Assembly: GCA_002435715.1 (NCBI GenBank)
Contig: DISD01000098.1
Span: forward strand, 1 to 41,535
Direction of reading: 5' to 3'
DNA: 41,535 nucleotides
DNA from: Rhodospirillaceae bacterium UBA6219
GTDB taxonomy: Bacteria; Pseudomonadota; Alphaproteobacteria; Rhodospirillales; Magnetospirillaceae
In this document: piece after piece, positions 34,207-41,369 of the stretch
How positions within the stretch are numbered: position 1 is the stretch's first letter
How the letters are laid out: each line of letters starts with the position of its first letter
The notes under the pieces: generated by a model
Told to the model about the DNA's origin: nothing
Seen by the model: the letters and a program-made list of their open reading frames with translations, nothing else
The model's database searches: none
Program-made: the position numbers and the translations under genes

Positions 34207-35733
34207 TTACTGACGGGTCAGGGTGTATTCCAAGGCTTCTTCCGCCGCCCGAACCAGGGCACGGGCCTTGTTCATGCATTCCTCGTGCTCTTTCTCGGGG
34301 ACCGAATCGGCGACGATGCCGGCCCCGGCCTGGACGTACATGGTGCCGTCCTTGATCAGGGTGGTGCGCAGCGCGATACAAGTGTCCATGTTGCCGTTGC
34401 CCGAGATATAGCCCATGCAGCCGGCATAGAAAGAGCGGCGTTCCGGTTCCAACTCGTCGATGATTTCCATGGCGCGGATCTTGGGGGCACCTGACGTGGT
34501 GCCGGCGGGGAAGCCGGCCATCAAGGCGTCCATGGCGTCGCAATCGGGACGGATGTCACCTTCCACATTGGAAACGATGTGCATGACGTGCGAGTAATAC
34601 TCGACGAACATCTTCTTGGTAACCTTGACCGAACCGATCTTGGACACCCGGCCCACGTCGTTGCGGCCCAAATCCAGCAGCATCAGGTGTTCGGCCAATT
34701 CCTTGGGGTCGGCCAGCAGATCGGCAGCCAGTTCTTCGTCCTCGGCCTGGTCGATGCCGCGCTTGCGGGTGCCGGCGATGGGGCGGATGGTGACCTTGCC
34801 GTCGCGCAGACGCACCAGGATTTCCGGGCTGGACGCCACCAACTGGAAACCGCCCATGTTCATGTAAACCAGGAACGGGCTGGGGTTCATCCGCCGCAAC
34901 GCCCGGTACAGGGAAAACGGCGGCAGACGGAAGGGGACGGCCAAACGCTGGCTCAGGACCACTTGGAAAATGTCGCCGGCGGCGATGTATTCCTTGGCTT
35001 TCAGGACCTTGGCGCAATAATCCTCGGGCGTCATGGACGGCACCGGAGTGGGGGCGTGGCTGGCACGGTCGGCAGGTGCCACCACCTGCGGCAACGGACG
35101 CTCCAGGGCTTCCACCACGAAGCTCAGGCGTTCCTGGGCCAGTTCGAAGGCGACGCGGGAATCGACGCCGGCCCGCGGCCAGACCGGAACCACGGCGGTC
35201 AGGGTGCCGTTGACGTTGTCGAACACCGCCATCACCGTCGGCCGCATGTAGATGCCGTCGGGAATCCCGATGGTGTCGGGGTTGTTGTCGGGCAGCTTTT
35301 CCACCAGACGGATGGTGTCATAGGTCATGTAACCGACCAGACCAGCGGCCATGGGCGGCAGATGCGGCGGAATTTCGACCCGGCTTTCCTCGATCAGGGC
35401 CCGCAGGCTGGCCAGGGTGCCTTCGGCTTCGGCGACCGGGCAGGGCTGGAAGCTTTCGGTGTCGGTGCGGGCGTCGCGGTTGATCCACGCCATGTTGCCG
35501 ACGCACTTCCACAACAAATCCGGCTTCATGCCCAGAACCGAATAACGGCCGCGCACGGCGCCGCCTTCCACCGATTCCAACAAGAAGGAATGGGGCTGGC
35601 CACCGGCCAGCTTCATGAAGGCGGAAACCGGGGTTTCCAGGTCGGCGACCAGCGTTTTCCACACCAGTTGCGGCTTACCCGCATCATAGGCTTGGGAAAA
35701 GGTAGCGAAATCAGGTCGGGCGGGCATGGTCAT
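34207..35733 (-). CDS. trpE: Anthranilate synthase component I
   Basis: Makes anthranilate from chorismate with TrpG. 508 aa with the feedback-binding motif SFLLES in the N-terminal domain and the catalytic chorismate-binding part: PIAGTRKRG, LMLLDLGRNDVGRVSK, HIVSNVEGDIR, FPAGTTSGAPKIRAMEII and VQAGAGIVADS. Its ATG overlaps the ppiD stop by four bases (ATGA), so it is coupled to ppiD and has no attenuator leader of its own. Regulation of tryptophan production here is therefore probably by enzyme inhibition (inference). Confidence 0.97.
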   Translation of the reverse strand: MTMPARPDFATFSQAYDAGKPQLVWKTLVADLETPVSAFMKLAGGQPHSFLLESVEGGAVRGRYSVLGMKPDLLWKCVGNMAWINRDARTDTESFQPCPVAEAEGTLASLRALIEESRVEIPPHLPPMAAGLVGYMTYDTIRLVEKLPDNNPDTIGIPDGIYMRPTVMAVFDNVNGTLTAVVPVWPRAGVDSRVAFELAQERLSFVVEALERPLPQVVAPADRASHAPTPVPSMTPEDYCAKVLKAKEYIAAGDIFQVVLSQRLAVPFRLPPFSLYRALRRMNPSPFLVYMNMGGFQLVASSPEILVRLRDGKVTIRPIAGTRKRGIDQAEDEELAADLLADPKELAEHLMLLDLGRNDVGRVSKIGSVKVTKKMFVEYYSHVMHIVSNVEGDIRPDCDAMDALMAGFPAGTTSGAPKIRAMEIIDELEPERRSFYAGCMGYISGNGNMDTCIALRTTLIKDGTMYVQAGAGIVADSVPEKEHEECMNKARALVRAAEEALEYTLTRQ

Positions 35734-37604
35734 TCTTCGTGGGCAAGCTGGCTACGGTCCACCTTGACGCCGATATTGGCCTGCAACGCGGCGACCAGCT
35801 GGTCAACCAGATCGACGGCAATGGCGTTGGTGGTGCGTTGGCGAATTTGGTCGGCGACCTTGGAATCGGCTTTGGGATCGAAAGCGATCACTTTGTCCAA
35901 CTGGGCGACCATCCAGCCGTCGCGGCTGGCGGCACTGGCGGTGGCGCCGGTTTTGCCGTCGAACATGGCCGAGACGATGGCGGGGGGCAGTTTGATACCG
36001 TCGCCGCCTTCGCGGGTGAAGGGGGCGGTGGTGTCCACCTTCAACGAATGGGCTGCAGCCACCTTGGACAGCGACTCTCCGGCCTTGACCTTCTCGACGA
36101 TCTTGTCGGCCAGTTCCTTGGCTGCGTCGCGGCGTTGTTCGGCCTGCCAAGCCGCCAGCACTTCGGTGCGCACTTCCGCCAAGGATTTGGGTTGGGGCGG
36201 GGTGATGGAATCGACACGCAGCAGGAACATGCCCTCGTTGTCGATTTCGGTCAGCTGGCTTTCGGTACCCTGTTCGGTGTGGAAGGCCACGTCCAGGAAA
36301 GATTCGCTGGTCGGTACTTCGGCGATCACTTTGCCGGCGGGTGAACGGCCCTTGGCGTCCATGGCGGCGACGCGGATCAGCGGCAATTGGAAGCGGGTGG
36401 CGGTTTCCTCCAAGGTGGAGCCGCCACCCAAGGAATCTTCCACCTGATTGGCCAATTCGCTGAGACGGTCCACCGACTTTTCGTTCAGCAGATCCTTGGC
36501 CAACTGGTCCTTGACCTGATCCAGGCCGCGGATGGTTTCCGGCACCACTTGGGTGACCTTGACTACGTGCCAGCCCAGGGCCGATTTCACCGGTGCGGTC
36601 AGCGCGCCTTGCTTGGCTTCGAACACCGGCCCGATCAGTTCGTCAGGCAGGTCGGACTTTTCAACCAGCCCCAGATCGACGACGCTGGCCGACAAATCCT
36701 TGGCGATGACGGCCAAATCTTTGCCGGACTTGACCATCTCGGCGGCCTTTTCGGCCACGGCTTCATCACCCAGGACCACCTGGGTGATGGCACGGCGCTC
36801 TGGGGTATGGAACTCGTCTTCGCGGGTCTTGTAGGCCTCGGCGACCATGTCGTCGGTGATCTCGATGCCGCGTCCGGCATCGATGGGACGCAACAGCAAG
36901 GCGGTCACGGCGCGGAATTCCGGAGCCATGAAGCTGGTGGAATTGGTCTTGTAATACGCTTCCAACGTCGCCGCGTCGGGGCTGGCCGGCAGGGGCATGG
37001 CCGAGGCCTTGACCGAGACGGTTTCGGCAATGCGGCTTTCGCGGTTCCAGTGGATCAAGGGTTCGGTCAGCATGCCGGGGGCGGCGACGCCGCCGCCAAA
37101 GGCCTCGGCCACCTGACTGCGCACGATATTGGCCTTTTCCTGGCGCATGAACTCGTCTTCCGACCAGCCGGCGCGGCCCAGGGCGCGACGCAGCAGATCG
37201 CGGTCGAACTGTCCCACTTCGTTACGGAAGGCCGGTTCCGCCGCCACTTTGTCGACCACCGCTTGGTCCGAGGTGGCCAGACCCAAACGATGGGCGGCCT
37301 CGTCGATCAGGGTGCGGGTGACCATGGTGTCGATGGTGCGGTCCAAAAGACCCAGGCGGCGTGCGTCGGCGCTGGTCAGCTTGCCGCCGAATTGCGGCTG
37401 CAAGGCATCCATGTCGCGCTTGAATTCGTTCATCACTTCGGCGGCGGAAATTTCGCGTCCCCCCACCTCGATGGCGGGACCGCGACCGAACAGGCCACCA
37501 CGGATCATGTCGCCGACGCCCCAGGCGAGGAAGCTGACGATCAAAAGACCGAACAGCAGCTTGATGACCCAGGATTTCGAAGCGTTGCGGAATGAATCGA
37601 GCAT
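35730..37604 (-). CDS. ppiD: Peptidyl-prolyl cis-trans isomerase PpiD / SurA_N family
   Basis: Inner-membrane-anchored periplasmic foldase that helps outer-membrane and secreted proteins. 624 aa: one N-terminal membrane helix (WVIKLLFGLLIVSFLAWGVG), SurA_N-like helical chaperone part (about 55-240), parvulin (rotamase) domain (about 255-360, ITQVVLGDEAVAEKAAEMV through SALGWHVVKVTQVVPE) and a C-terminal helical extension. The ATG at 37604 is preferred; an in-frame start at 37733 would put Pro-rich residues before the membrane helix. Same transcript as trpE. Confidence 0.92.
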   Translation of the reverse strand: MLDSFRNASKSWVIKLLFGLLIVSFLAWGVGDMIRGGLFGRGPAIEVGGREISAAEVMNEFKRDMDALQPQFGGKLTSADARRLGLLDRTIDTMVTRTLIDEAAHRLGLATSDQAVVDKVAAEPAFRNEVGQFDRDLLRRALGRAGWSEDEFMRQEKANIVRSQVAEAFGGGVAAPGMLTEPLIHWNRESRIAETVSVKASAMPLPASPDAATLEAYYKTNSTSFMAPEFRAVTALLLRPIDAGRGIEITDDMVAEAYKTREDEFHTPERRAITQVVLGDEAVAEKAAEMVKSGKDLAVIAKDLSASVVDLGLVEKSDLPDELIGPVFEAKQGALTAPVKSALGWHVVKVTQVVPETIRGLDQVKDQLAKDLLNEKSVDRLSELANQVEDSLGGGSTLEETATRFQLPLIRVAAMDAKGRSPAGKVIAEVPTSESFLDVAFHTEQGTESQLTEIDNEGMFLLRVDSITPPQPKSLAEVRTEVLAAWQAEQRRDAAKELADKIVEKVKAGESLSKVAAAHSLKVDTTAPFTREGGDGIKLPPAIVSAMFDGKTGATASAASRDGWMVAQLDKVIAFDPKADSKVADQIRQRTTNAIAVDLVDQLVAALQANIGVKVDRSQLAHEE

Positions 37605-37733
37605 GGCATCCGGCAAAGTGGTGAGCGCCCAGGGGCGGTGCCGCCCAGGCAAAGTGGACGGCATCATAAGAGGGGGGGGCGGGGGCCGCAACTGCCTAAT
37701 CATGCCTATTGCAAGCGTCGGTGACGAAAACAC

Positions 37734-37762
37734 TTGCCCCTTGGCCGGGTGATGGCTTTATA
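37734..37762 (+). promoter_or_regulatory. Possible sigma-70 promoter of the DsrE/TusA operon
   Basis: TTGCCC (37734-37739), 17-base spacer, TTTATA (37757-37762), in the 222-base divergent gap between ppiD and the DsrE-family gene. An AT-rich run (TAAATAATAATATA) follows. Weak match; other sigma factors are possible. Confidence 0.4.
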
Positions 37763-37826
37763 TGAGAAACAATGAAGGTAAGAGCCTTCTAAATAATAAT
37801 ATACCTCGACAGGGAGGGACCAAATC

Positions 37827-38228
37827 ATGGCTTCAAAGCCATTGTTCATCATGCTTGCCTCGGGCGAGCATGAAAAAATCCAGCTTGCCGCGATGATCGC
37901 TTCCGTCGCCGCGGTTTCCGACCGGCCCGTTCAGGTGTTCGTTACCATGAACGCCATTTTGGCCTTCCGTCGTGGCTTGACCGCCGAACAGCGGTATCAC
38001 GGCGGCTATTTCCACGAGCAATTCGTCACCAAGAACGTGCCCGACGCCATGGAGCTTTTCGAGCAAGGCAAGATGCTCGGCGAAATGCAGATGTGGGCCT
38101 GTTCGCTGGTCCTCGACCTGAACCATTGGGATGCCGAAAAGGACCTGGTGGAAGGGTTGTTCGACGGCCCGGCCGGGCTGGCGAAGTTTCTGGCTGACGC
38201 CGAAGAAGGCGAATTGATCACTCTGTAA
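37827..38228 (+). CDS. DsrE-family sulfur-relay protein
   Basis: A 133-aa cytoplasmic protein of the DsrE/DsrF-like fold. Motifs: LFIMLASGEHEKIQLAAMIA, PVQVFVTMNAILAFRRG and LGEMQMWACSLVLDL with a single cysteine, C92, at the position of the sulfane-sulfur-binding cysteine in DsrE-type proteins. Such proteins carry persulfide sulfur between partners, usually a TusA protein, which is the very next gene. AGGGAGGG precedes the ATG. First gene of a four-gene operon with TusA family, SQR-like and DUF1641 genes. Role in sulfur oxidation or persulfide disposal is inference. Confidence 0.85.
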   Translation: MASKPLFIMLASGEHEKIQLAAMIASVAAVSDRPVQVFVTMNAILAFRRGLTAEQRYHGGYFHEQFVTKNVPDAMELFEQGKMLGEMQMWACSLVLDLNHWDAEKDLVEGLFDGPAGLAKFLADAEEGELITL

Positions 38229-38240
38229 GGAGAAGTGGAA

Positions 38241-38471
38241 ATGGCTGAACGTCAGACCGTTGACGCCCGTGGTGCGTTTTGCCCGGGCCCGCTGATGGAA
38301 TTGATCGCCGCGCTGAAATTGGCTTCGGTGGGCGACGAGGTCGAGGTGCTGTCCTCGGACAAGGGCTCGGTCAACGATATCCCGGCCTGGGTCGCCAAGG
38401 TGGGGCACCAATTCGTCGGCTCGACCGAGCTGGACGGCTATTGGAGCGTCATCGTCAAGAAAGCCAAGTAA
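38241..38471 (+). CDS. TusA-family sulfurtransferase
   Basis: A 76-aa protein with the TusA/SirA fold. VDARGAFCPGPLMELIAALK contains the CPxP sulfur-carrier motif with C14 as the persulfide cysteine; VGDEVEVLSSDKGSVNDIPAW and a final beta strand (GYWSVIVKK) complete the family. It can act in thiolation of tRNA or, next to DsrE proteins, as a sulfane-sulfur carrier in sulfur oxidation; the neighbours favour the second. AAGGAG lies eight bases before the ATG at 38241; GTG 38235 is too close to it. The gap to the DsrE gene is 12 bases. Confidence 0.9.
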   Translation: MAERQTVDARGAFCPGPLMELIAALKLASVGDEVEVLSSDKGSVNDIPAWVAKVGHQFVGSTELDGYWSVIVKKAK

Positions 38472-38480
38472 ATCCAATGG

Positions 38481-38507
38481 GGCGCCCGTCAAGAACGGGC
38501 GTCTTTT
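38481..38507 (+). terminator. Intra-operon hairpin (possible attenuator)
   Basis: A 9-bp stem (38481-38489 with 38495-38503, one G-T wobble), 5-base loop, then TTTTG between the TusA-family and SQR-like genes. The short T-run suggests partial termination or 3'-end protection of a shorter DsrE-TusA transcript. Confidence 0.55.
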
Positions 38508-38567
38508 GCATCAAGGCCGCGATTAAAGACGGTCTGGCAATCAATCATTCCCAGGGAGGGAAAAACC

Positions 38568-39707
38568 ATGTCGAAGACGATTTTGATCGTCGGTGGCGGC
38601 TTGGCCGGCACCATTGTTGCCAATGGTCTGTGTCGTCAATTGGGCGCGCAATTGCGTTCGGGTGCGGTCAGCATCACCATGTTGGGGGCCAGCGACACCC
38701 ACATGTATCAGCCCGGCCTGCTTTATGTGCCGTTCGGCCGCATGCGCGAACACGAGATGTTCCGCGAGCAATCCCGCGTCCTGGATCGTCGTATCCATTA
38801 TTACGTCGATCCGGCCAAACACGTGGACGCGGAAAAGAAGCAGGTGTCCACCCAATCGGGCCGCACCTTCAAATACGATTACCTGGTGCTGGCCACCGGT
38901 TCGCGCATCATGCCGCAATCCATTCCCGGTATGCAGGAAGCGGCGCATTGGTTCTATGACCTGGAAGGGGCGCGCAAGCTGCGCGACGCGCTGAACAACT
39001 TCCAGGGCGGCAAGATCGTGGTCAACATCAACGCGCCCCACAAATGCCCGGTGGCGCCGGTGGAATTCACCCTGATGCTGCACGAATTCCTAGAAGGCAA
39101 GGGGCTGCGCGACAAGTGCGAGATCACTTATACCTATCCTATCGGACGTCTGCATTCGCTGGAACCGGTGGCCCATTGGGCCGGTCCGGTGTTCGAGCAA
39201 TTGGGCATCAAGTCGGAAATCTTCTTCAACACCGAAAGTGTCGATCCGGTGGCCAAGACCATCACCTCGATGGAAGGCAGCGTCATGCCTTTCGACCTGT
39301 TGGTGACCATTCCCCCGCATGAAGGGGCTGCGGTGATTTCCGAATCGGGACTGGGCAAGGGCGGTTGGGTGCCGACCAACACCAAGACCTTGCACCGTGA
39401 AGGCTCGGACGACATCTTCGTGGTCGGCGACACCACCAATATTCCCATTTCCAAGGCCGGTTCCACCGCCCATTTCGAAGCCGACGTGCTGATCGACAAT
39501 CTGGCTTCGTTGGTTCAGGAGGGCCGCTGGGCTCGGGAATACGACGGCAAGGCTTTCTGCTTCATCGAGACCGGCTTCACCACCGGCACCTATGTCTGGT
39601 TCAACTATCAGACGCCTCCCACCGTGGCGCCGCCGTCGCAGATGCTGCACTGGTTCAAGCTGGCCTATAACCGGCTGTACTGGCTGTCCGCTCGCGGTTT
39701 GCTGTAG
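38568..39707 (+). CDS. Sulfide:quinone oxidoreductase-like flavoprotein
   Basis: A 379-aa member of the SQR/flavocytochrome c sulfide dehydrogenase group. FAD-binding TILIVGGGLAGTIVANGL at the N-terminus; YDYLVLATGSRIMP; second dinucleotide motif; DDIFVVGDTTNIPISKAG. Cysteines C160 (APHKCPVAP) and C331 (AFCFIETG) sit at the two positions of the redox disulfide of SQR; the third cysteine of canonical SQR (near residue 128) is absent. The C-terminus MLHWFKLAYNRLYWLSARGLL is an amphipathic, aromatic helix suited to membrane attachment near quinone. No signal peptide, so cytoplasmic face. AGGGAGGG precedes the ATG. Sulfide, or a persulfide on TusA/DsrE, could be the substrate; unproven. Confidence 0.88.
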   Translation: MSKTILIVGGGLAGTIVANGLCRQLGAQLRSGAVSITMLGASDTHMYQPGLLYVPFGRMREHEMFREQSRVLDRRIHYYVDPAKHVDAEKKQVSTQSGRTFKYDYLVLATGSRIMPQSIPGMQEAAHWFYDLEGARKLRDALNNFQGGKIVVNINAPHKCPVAPVEFTLMLHEFLEGKGLRDKCEITYTYPIGRLHSLEPVAHWAGPVFEQLGIKSEIFFNTESVDPVAKTITSMEGSVMPFDLLVTIPPHEGAAVISESGLGKGGWVPTNTKTLHREGSDDIFVVGDTTNIPISKAGSTAHFEADVLIDNLASLVQEGRWAREYDGKAFCFIETGFTTGTYVWFNYQTPPTVAPPSQMLHWFKLAYNRLYWLSARGLL

Positions 39708-39718
39708 GGGAGGGGACA

Positions 39719-40264
39719 ATGCCCGACGACGTCACCCCGCCCGCCATCGACGAACTGGCGCAACTGGTCCAGGGGGCGCGAAACGCGCTTTGCGATTCCA
39801 TGGTCGAACGCTTGGCGGTCACCGCCGGCAACGGCCTGGAAGTGTTGGACAAGCTCAACGATCCCGACGTGCGCGCCGGTATCGCCACGTTGTTGGACGG
39901 CATCGGCGCCATGCAGCGTAACGGTGCCCTGGAAACCGTCATGGACATGGTGCAGTTGATCCATGGCGCCCGCCGTGCGGCGTGTGATTCCATGATCGAC
40001 CGTGCGTTCTCGTTCATCGAGCACATGGCCAACAACCTGGGCACCGAAGACTTGGCCACTTTGGCCCACGAAGCCAAGGGCGCCATGGAAGACGCCATCG
40101 CCGAATGTTCCATTCCGGCGTCCTCGCCCGGTTTGATCGGCACCGTCAAGATGCTGTCGAAGCCGGAAACCCAGGAATCGCTGCGTTTCATGTTGTCCTT
40201 CTCGTGCGCGTTGCGACGCCGCGCCGTGGTCATCGGCAAGGGAGCACCGACGGGCCACGGTTAA
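39719..40264 (+). CDS. DUF1641 family protein
   Basis: A 181-aa, mostly helical, soluble protein. The C-terminal core (about 138-168, GLIGTVKMLSKPETQESLRF and the following helix) matches DUF1641, a family of unknown function often located next to SQR-like flavoproteins or formate dehydrogenases. The N-terminal part shows an internal repeat: QGARNALCDSMVERL (18-32) and HGARRAACDSMIDRA (82-96), with C25 and C89 at equal positions. AGGGGA lies eight bases before the ATG, 11 bases past the SQR-like stop. Last gene of the operon; a terminator follows. Confidence 0.85.
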   Translation: MPDDVTPPAIDELAQLVQGARNALCDSMVERLAVTAGNGLEVLDKLNDPDVRAGIATLLDGIGAMQRNGALETVMDMVQLIHGARRAACDSMIDRAFSFIEHMANNLGTEDLATLAHEAKGAMEDAIAECSIPASSPGLIGTVKMLSKPETQESLRFMLSFSCALRRRAVVIGKGAPTGHG

Positions 40265-40285
40265 GCATCCGCTTCGCCAGGGAAA

Positions 40286-40317
40286 GGGCGGGTCGGCAAC
40301 GGCCCGCCCATTCTTTT
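40286..40317 (+). terminator. Rho-independent terminator of the DsrE-TusA-SQR-DUF1641 operon
   Basis: A 9-bp GC-rich stem (40286-40294 with 40301-40309, one G-T pair), 6-base loop, then ATTCTTTT. It separates the operon from tpiA. Confidence 0.8.
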
Positions 40318-40384
40318 GGACCTGAGCCCCGGTTGGTGCTATACGCCGGCCAAGACGAAATTCCATCAAGGGGAGGAAAGCCCG

Positions 40385-41143
40385 ATGAGCCGCATTCCGC
40401 TGATCGCCGGTAATTGGAAGATGAACGGCCTGGTCGCCGACGCCACCGCTTTGGCCCAAGGCATTGCCGACAAGGCCAAGGCCGCGCCGTCATTGGGTTG
40501 CCAATTGCTGATCTGTCCGCCTTTCCCGCTGCTGGGTGTTGCCGCTGCTGCCGTGGCCGGTTCGCCGGTGGCCGTGGGCGGGCAGGACTGCCACGCCAAG
40601 GTGTCGGGTGCCCATACCGGTGACAGCTCGGCCACGCTTTTGAAGGACGTGGGCTGTTCCTACGTCATCCTGGGGCATTCCGAACGCCGCACCGACCATG
40701 CCGAGACCGATGCGCAGGTCAAGGCCAAGGCCGAAGCTGCCTTGGCCGCCGGTCTGGTGGCCATCGTCTGTATCGGCGAAACCCTGGCCCAACGTGATGC
40801 CGGTCAGACCATCGAGGTCAACACCAGCCAGTTGCGCGGTTCGCTGCCCGCCGGTGCCAACGCCGTCAACACGGTGATCGCTTATGAACCGGTCTGGGCC
40901 ATCGGCACCGGCCGTGTCGCTACTCCCGACCAGGCCCAAGAAGTGCATGCGGCGATCCGCGCCGAACTGATCGCGCTGATCGGTGCCGAGGAAGCCGGCA
41001 AGATGCGCATTCTGTACGGCGGTTCCATGAAGCCGGACAACGCCGCCCAGTTGATCGCCCTGCCCGACGTGGATGGCGGCCTGATCGGCGGCGCGTCGCT
41101 GAAGGTGGATGATTTTTGGGCCATTGCCCAGGCTGCGGGCTGA
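40385..41143 (+). CDS. tpiA: Triosephosphate isomerase
   Basis: Interconverts glyceraldehyde-3-phosphate and dihydroxyacetone phosphate in glycolysis and gluconeogenesis. 252 aa: K12 in AGNWKMNG, catalytic His in VILGHSERR, catalytic Glu in IAYEPVWAIGTG, and the phosphate-binding loop (ILYGGSMKPDNA, GLIGGASL). The ATG at 40385 has GGGGAGGA upstream; an in-frame ATG at 40316 lies in the intergenic part. In many alphaproteobacteria tpiA and ppiD are direct divergent neighbours; here four sulfur-type genes lie between them. Confidence 0.98.
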   Translation: MSRIPLIAGNWKMNGLVADATALAQGIADKAKAAPSLGCQLLICPPFPLLGVAAAAVAGSPVAVGGQDCHAKVSGAHTGDSSATLLKDVGCSYVILGHSERRTDHAETDAQVKAKAEAALAAGLVAIVCIGETLAQRDAGQTIEVNTSQLRGSLPAGANAVNTVIAYEPVWAIGTGRVATPDQAQEVHAAIRAELIALIGAEEAGKMRILYGGSMKPDNAAQLIALPDVDGGLIGGASLKVDDFWAIAQAAG

Positions 41144-41198
41144 AGCCCGCAGCTTTAAAATGGTTCTGCGGGCTGGCATCCGACGCTTTAAAATGGTG
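41133..41198 (+). repeat. 33-bp tandem repeat with alternative hairpins at the end of tpiA
   Basis: Two copies (41133-41165 and 41166-41198), 26 of 33 bases identical by my count. Each has CTGCGGGCTG, a variable 9 bases, then GCTTTAAAATGGT. The first copy spans the tpiA stop codon. The segment at 41144-41153 (AGCCCGCAGC) can pair perfectly with either upstream 41132-41141 or downstream 41166-41174, so two mutually exclusive hairpins are possible. The first, followed by TTTAAAA, could be a terminator. Confidence 0.8.
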
Positions 41199-41296
41199 CG
41201 GTAGGCCGAGTTCCGCCGACATATGGTATGAAGACGGTAACTTTCTACTAGCCATCCGCAGCGTGGAGGGCTAAAAACGCCGTCGAATGTTTCGGG

Positions 41297-41335
41297 CGCC
41301 CGAAGCCGTCCACCCATCGGTGGGGGCTTCGGGCG
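41297..41335 (+). other. Strong hairpin in the secG leader
   Basis: Stem of 11 bp (41297-41307 with 41325-41335) plus an inner 5-bp stem (CCACC/GGTGG), 35 bases before the secG ATG. It has no T-run right after it (GACCGTTTTG), so it looks more like a leader structure than a standard terminator, though partial termination is possible. Confidence 0.65.
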
Positions 41336-41369
41336 GACCGTTTTGTGCTTTGGCCTTTCTGGTGTGCTC

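Noticed and set aside
34579..36447. A 622-codon open frame on the plus strand
   Set aside because: Antisense to trpE and ppiD, both clearly real; the product has no recognisable domain.
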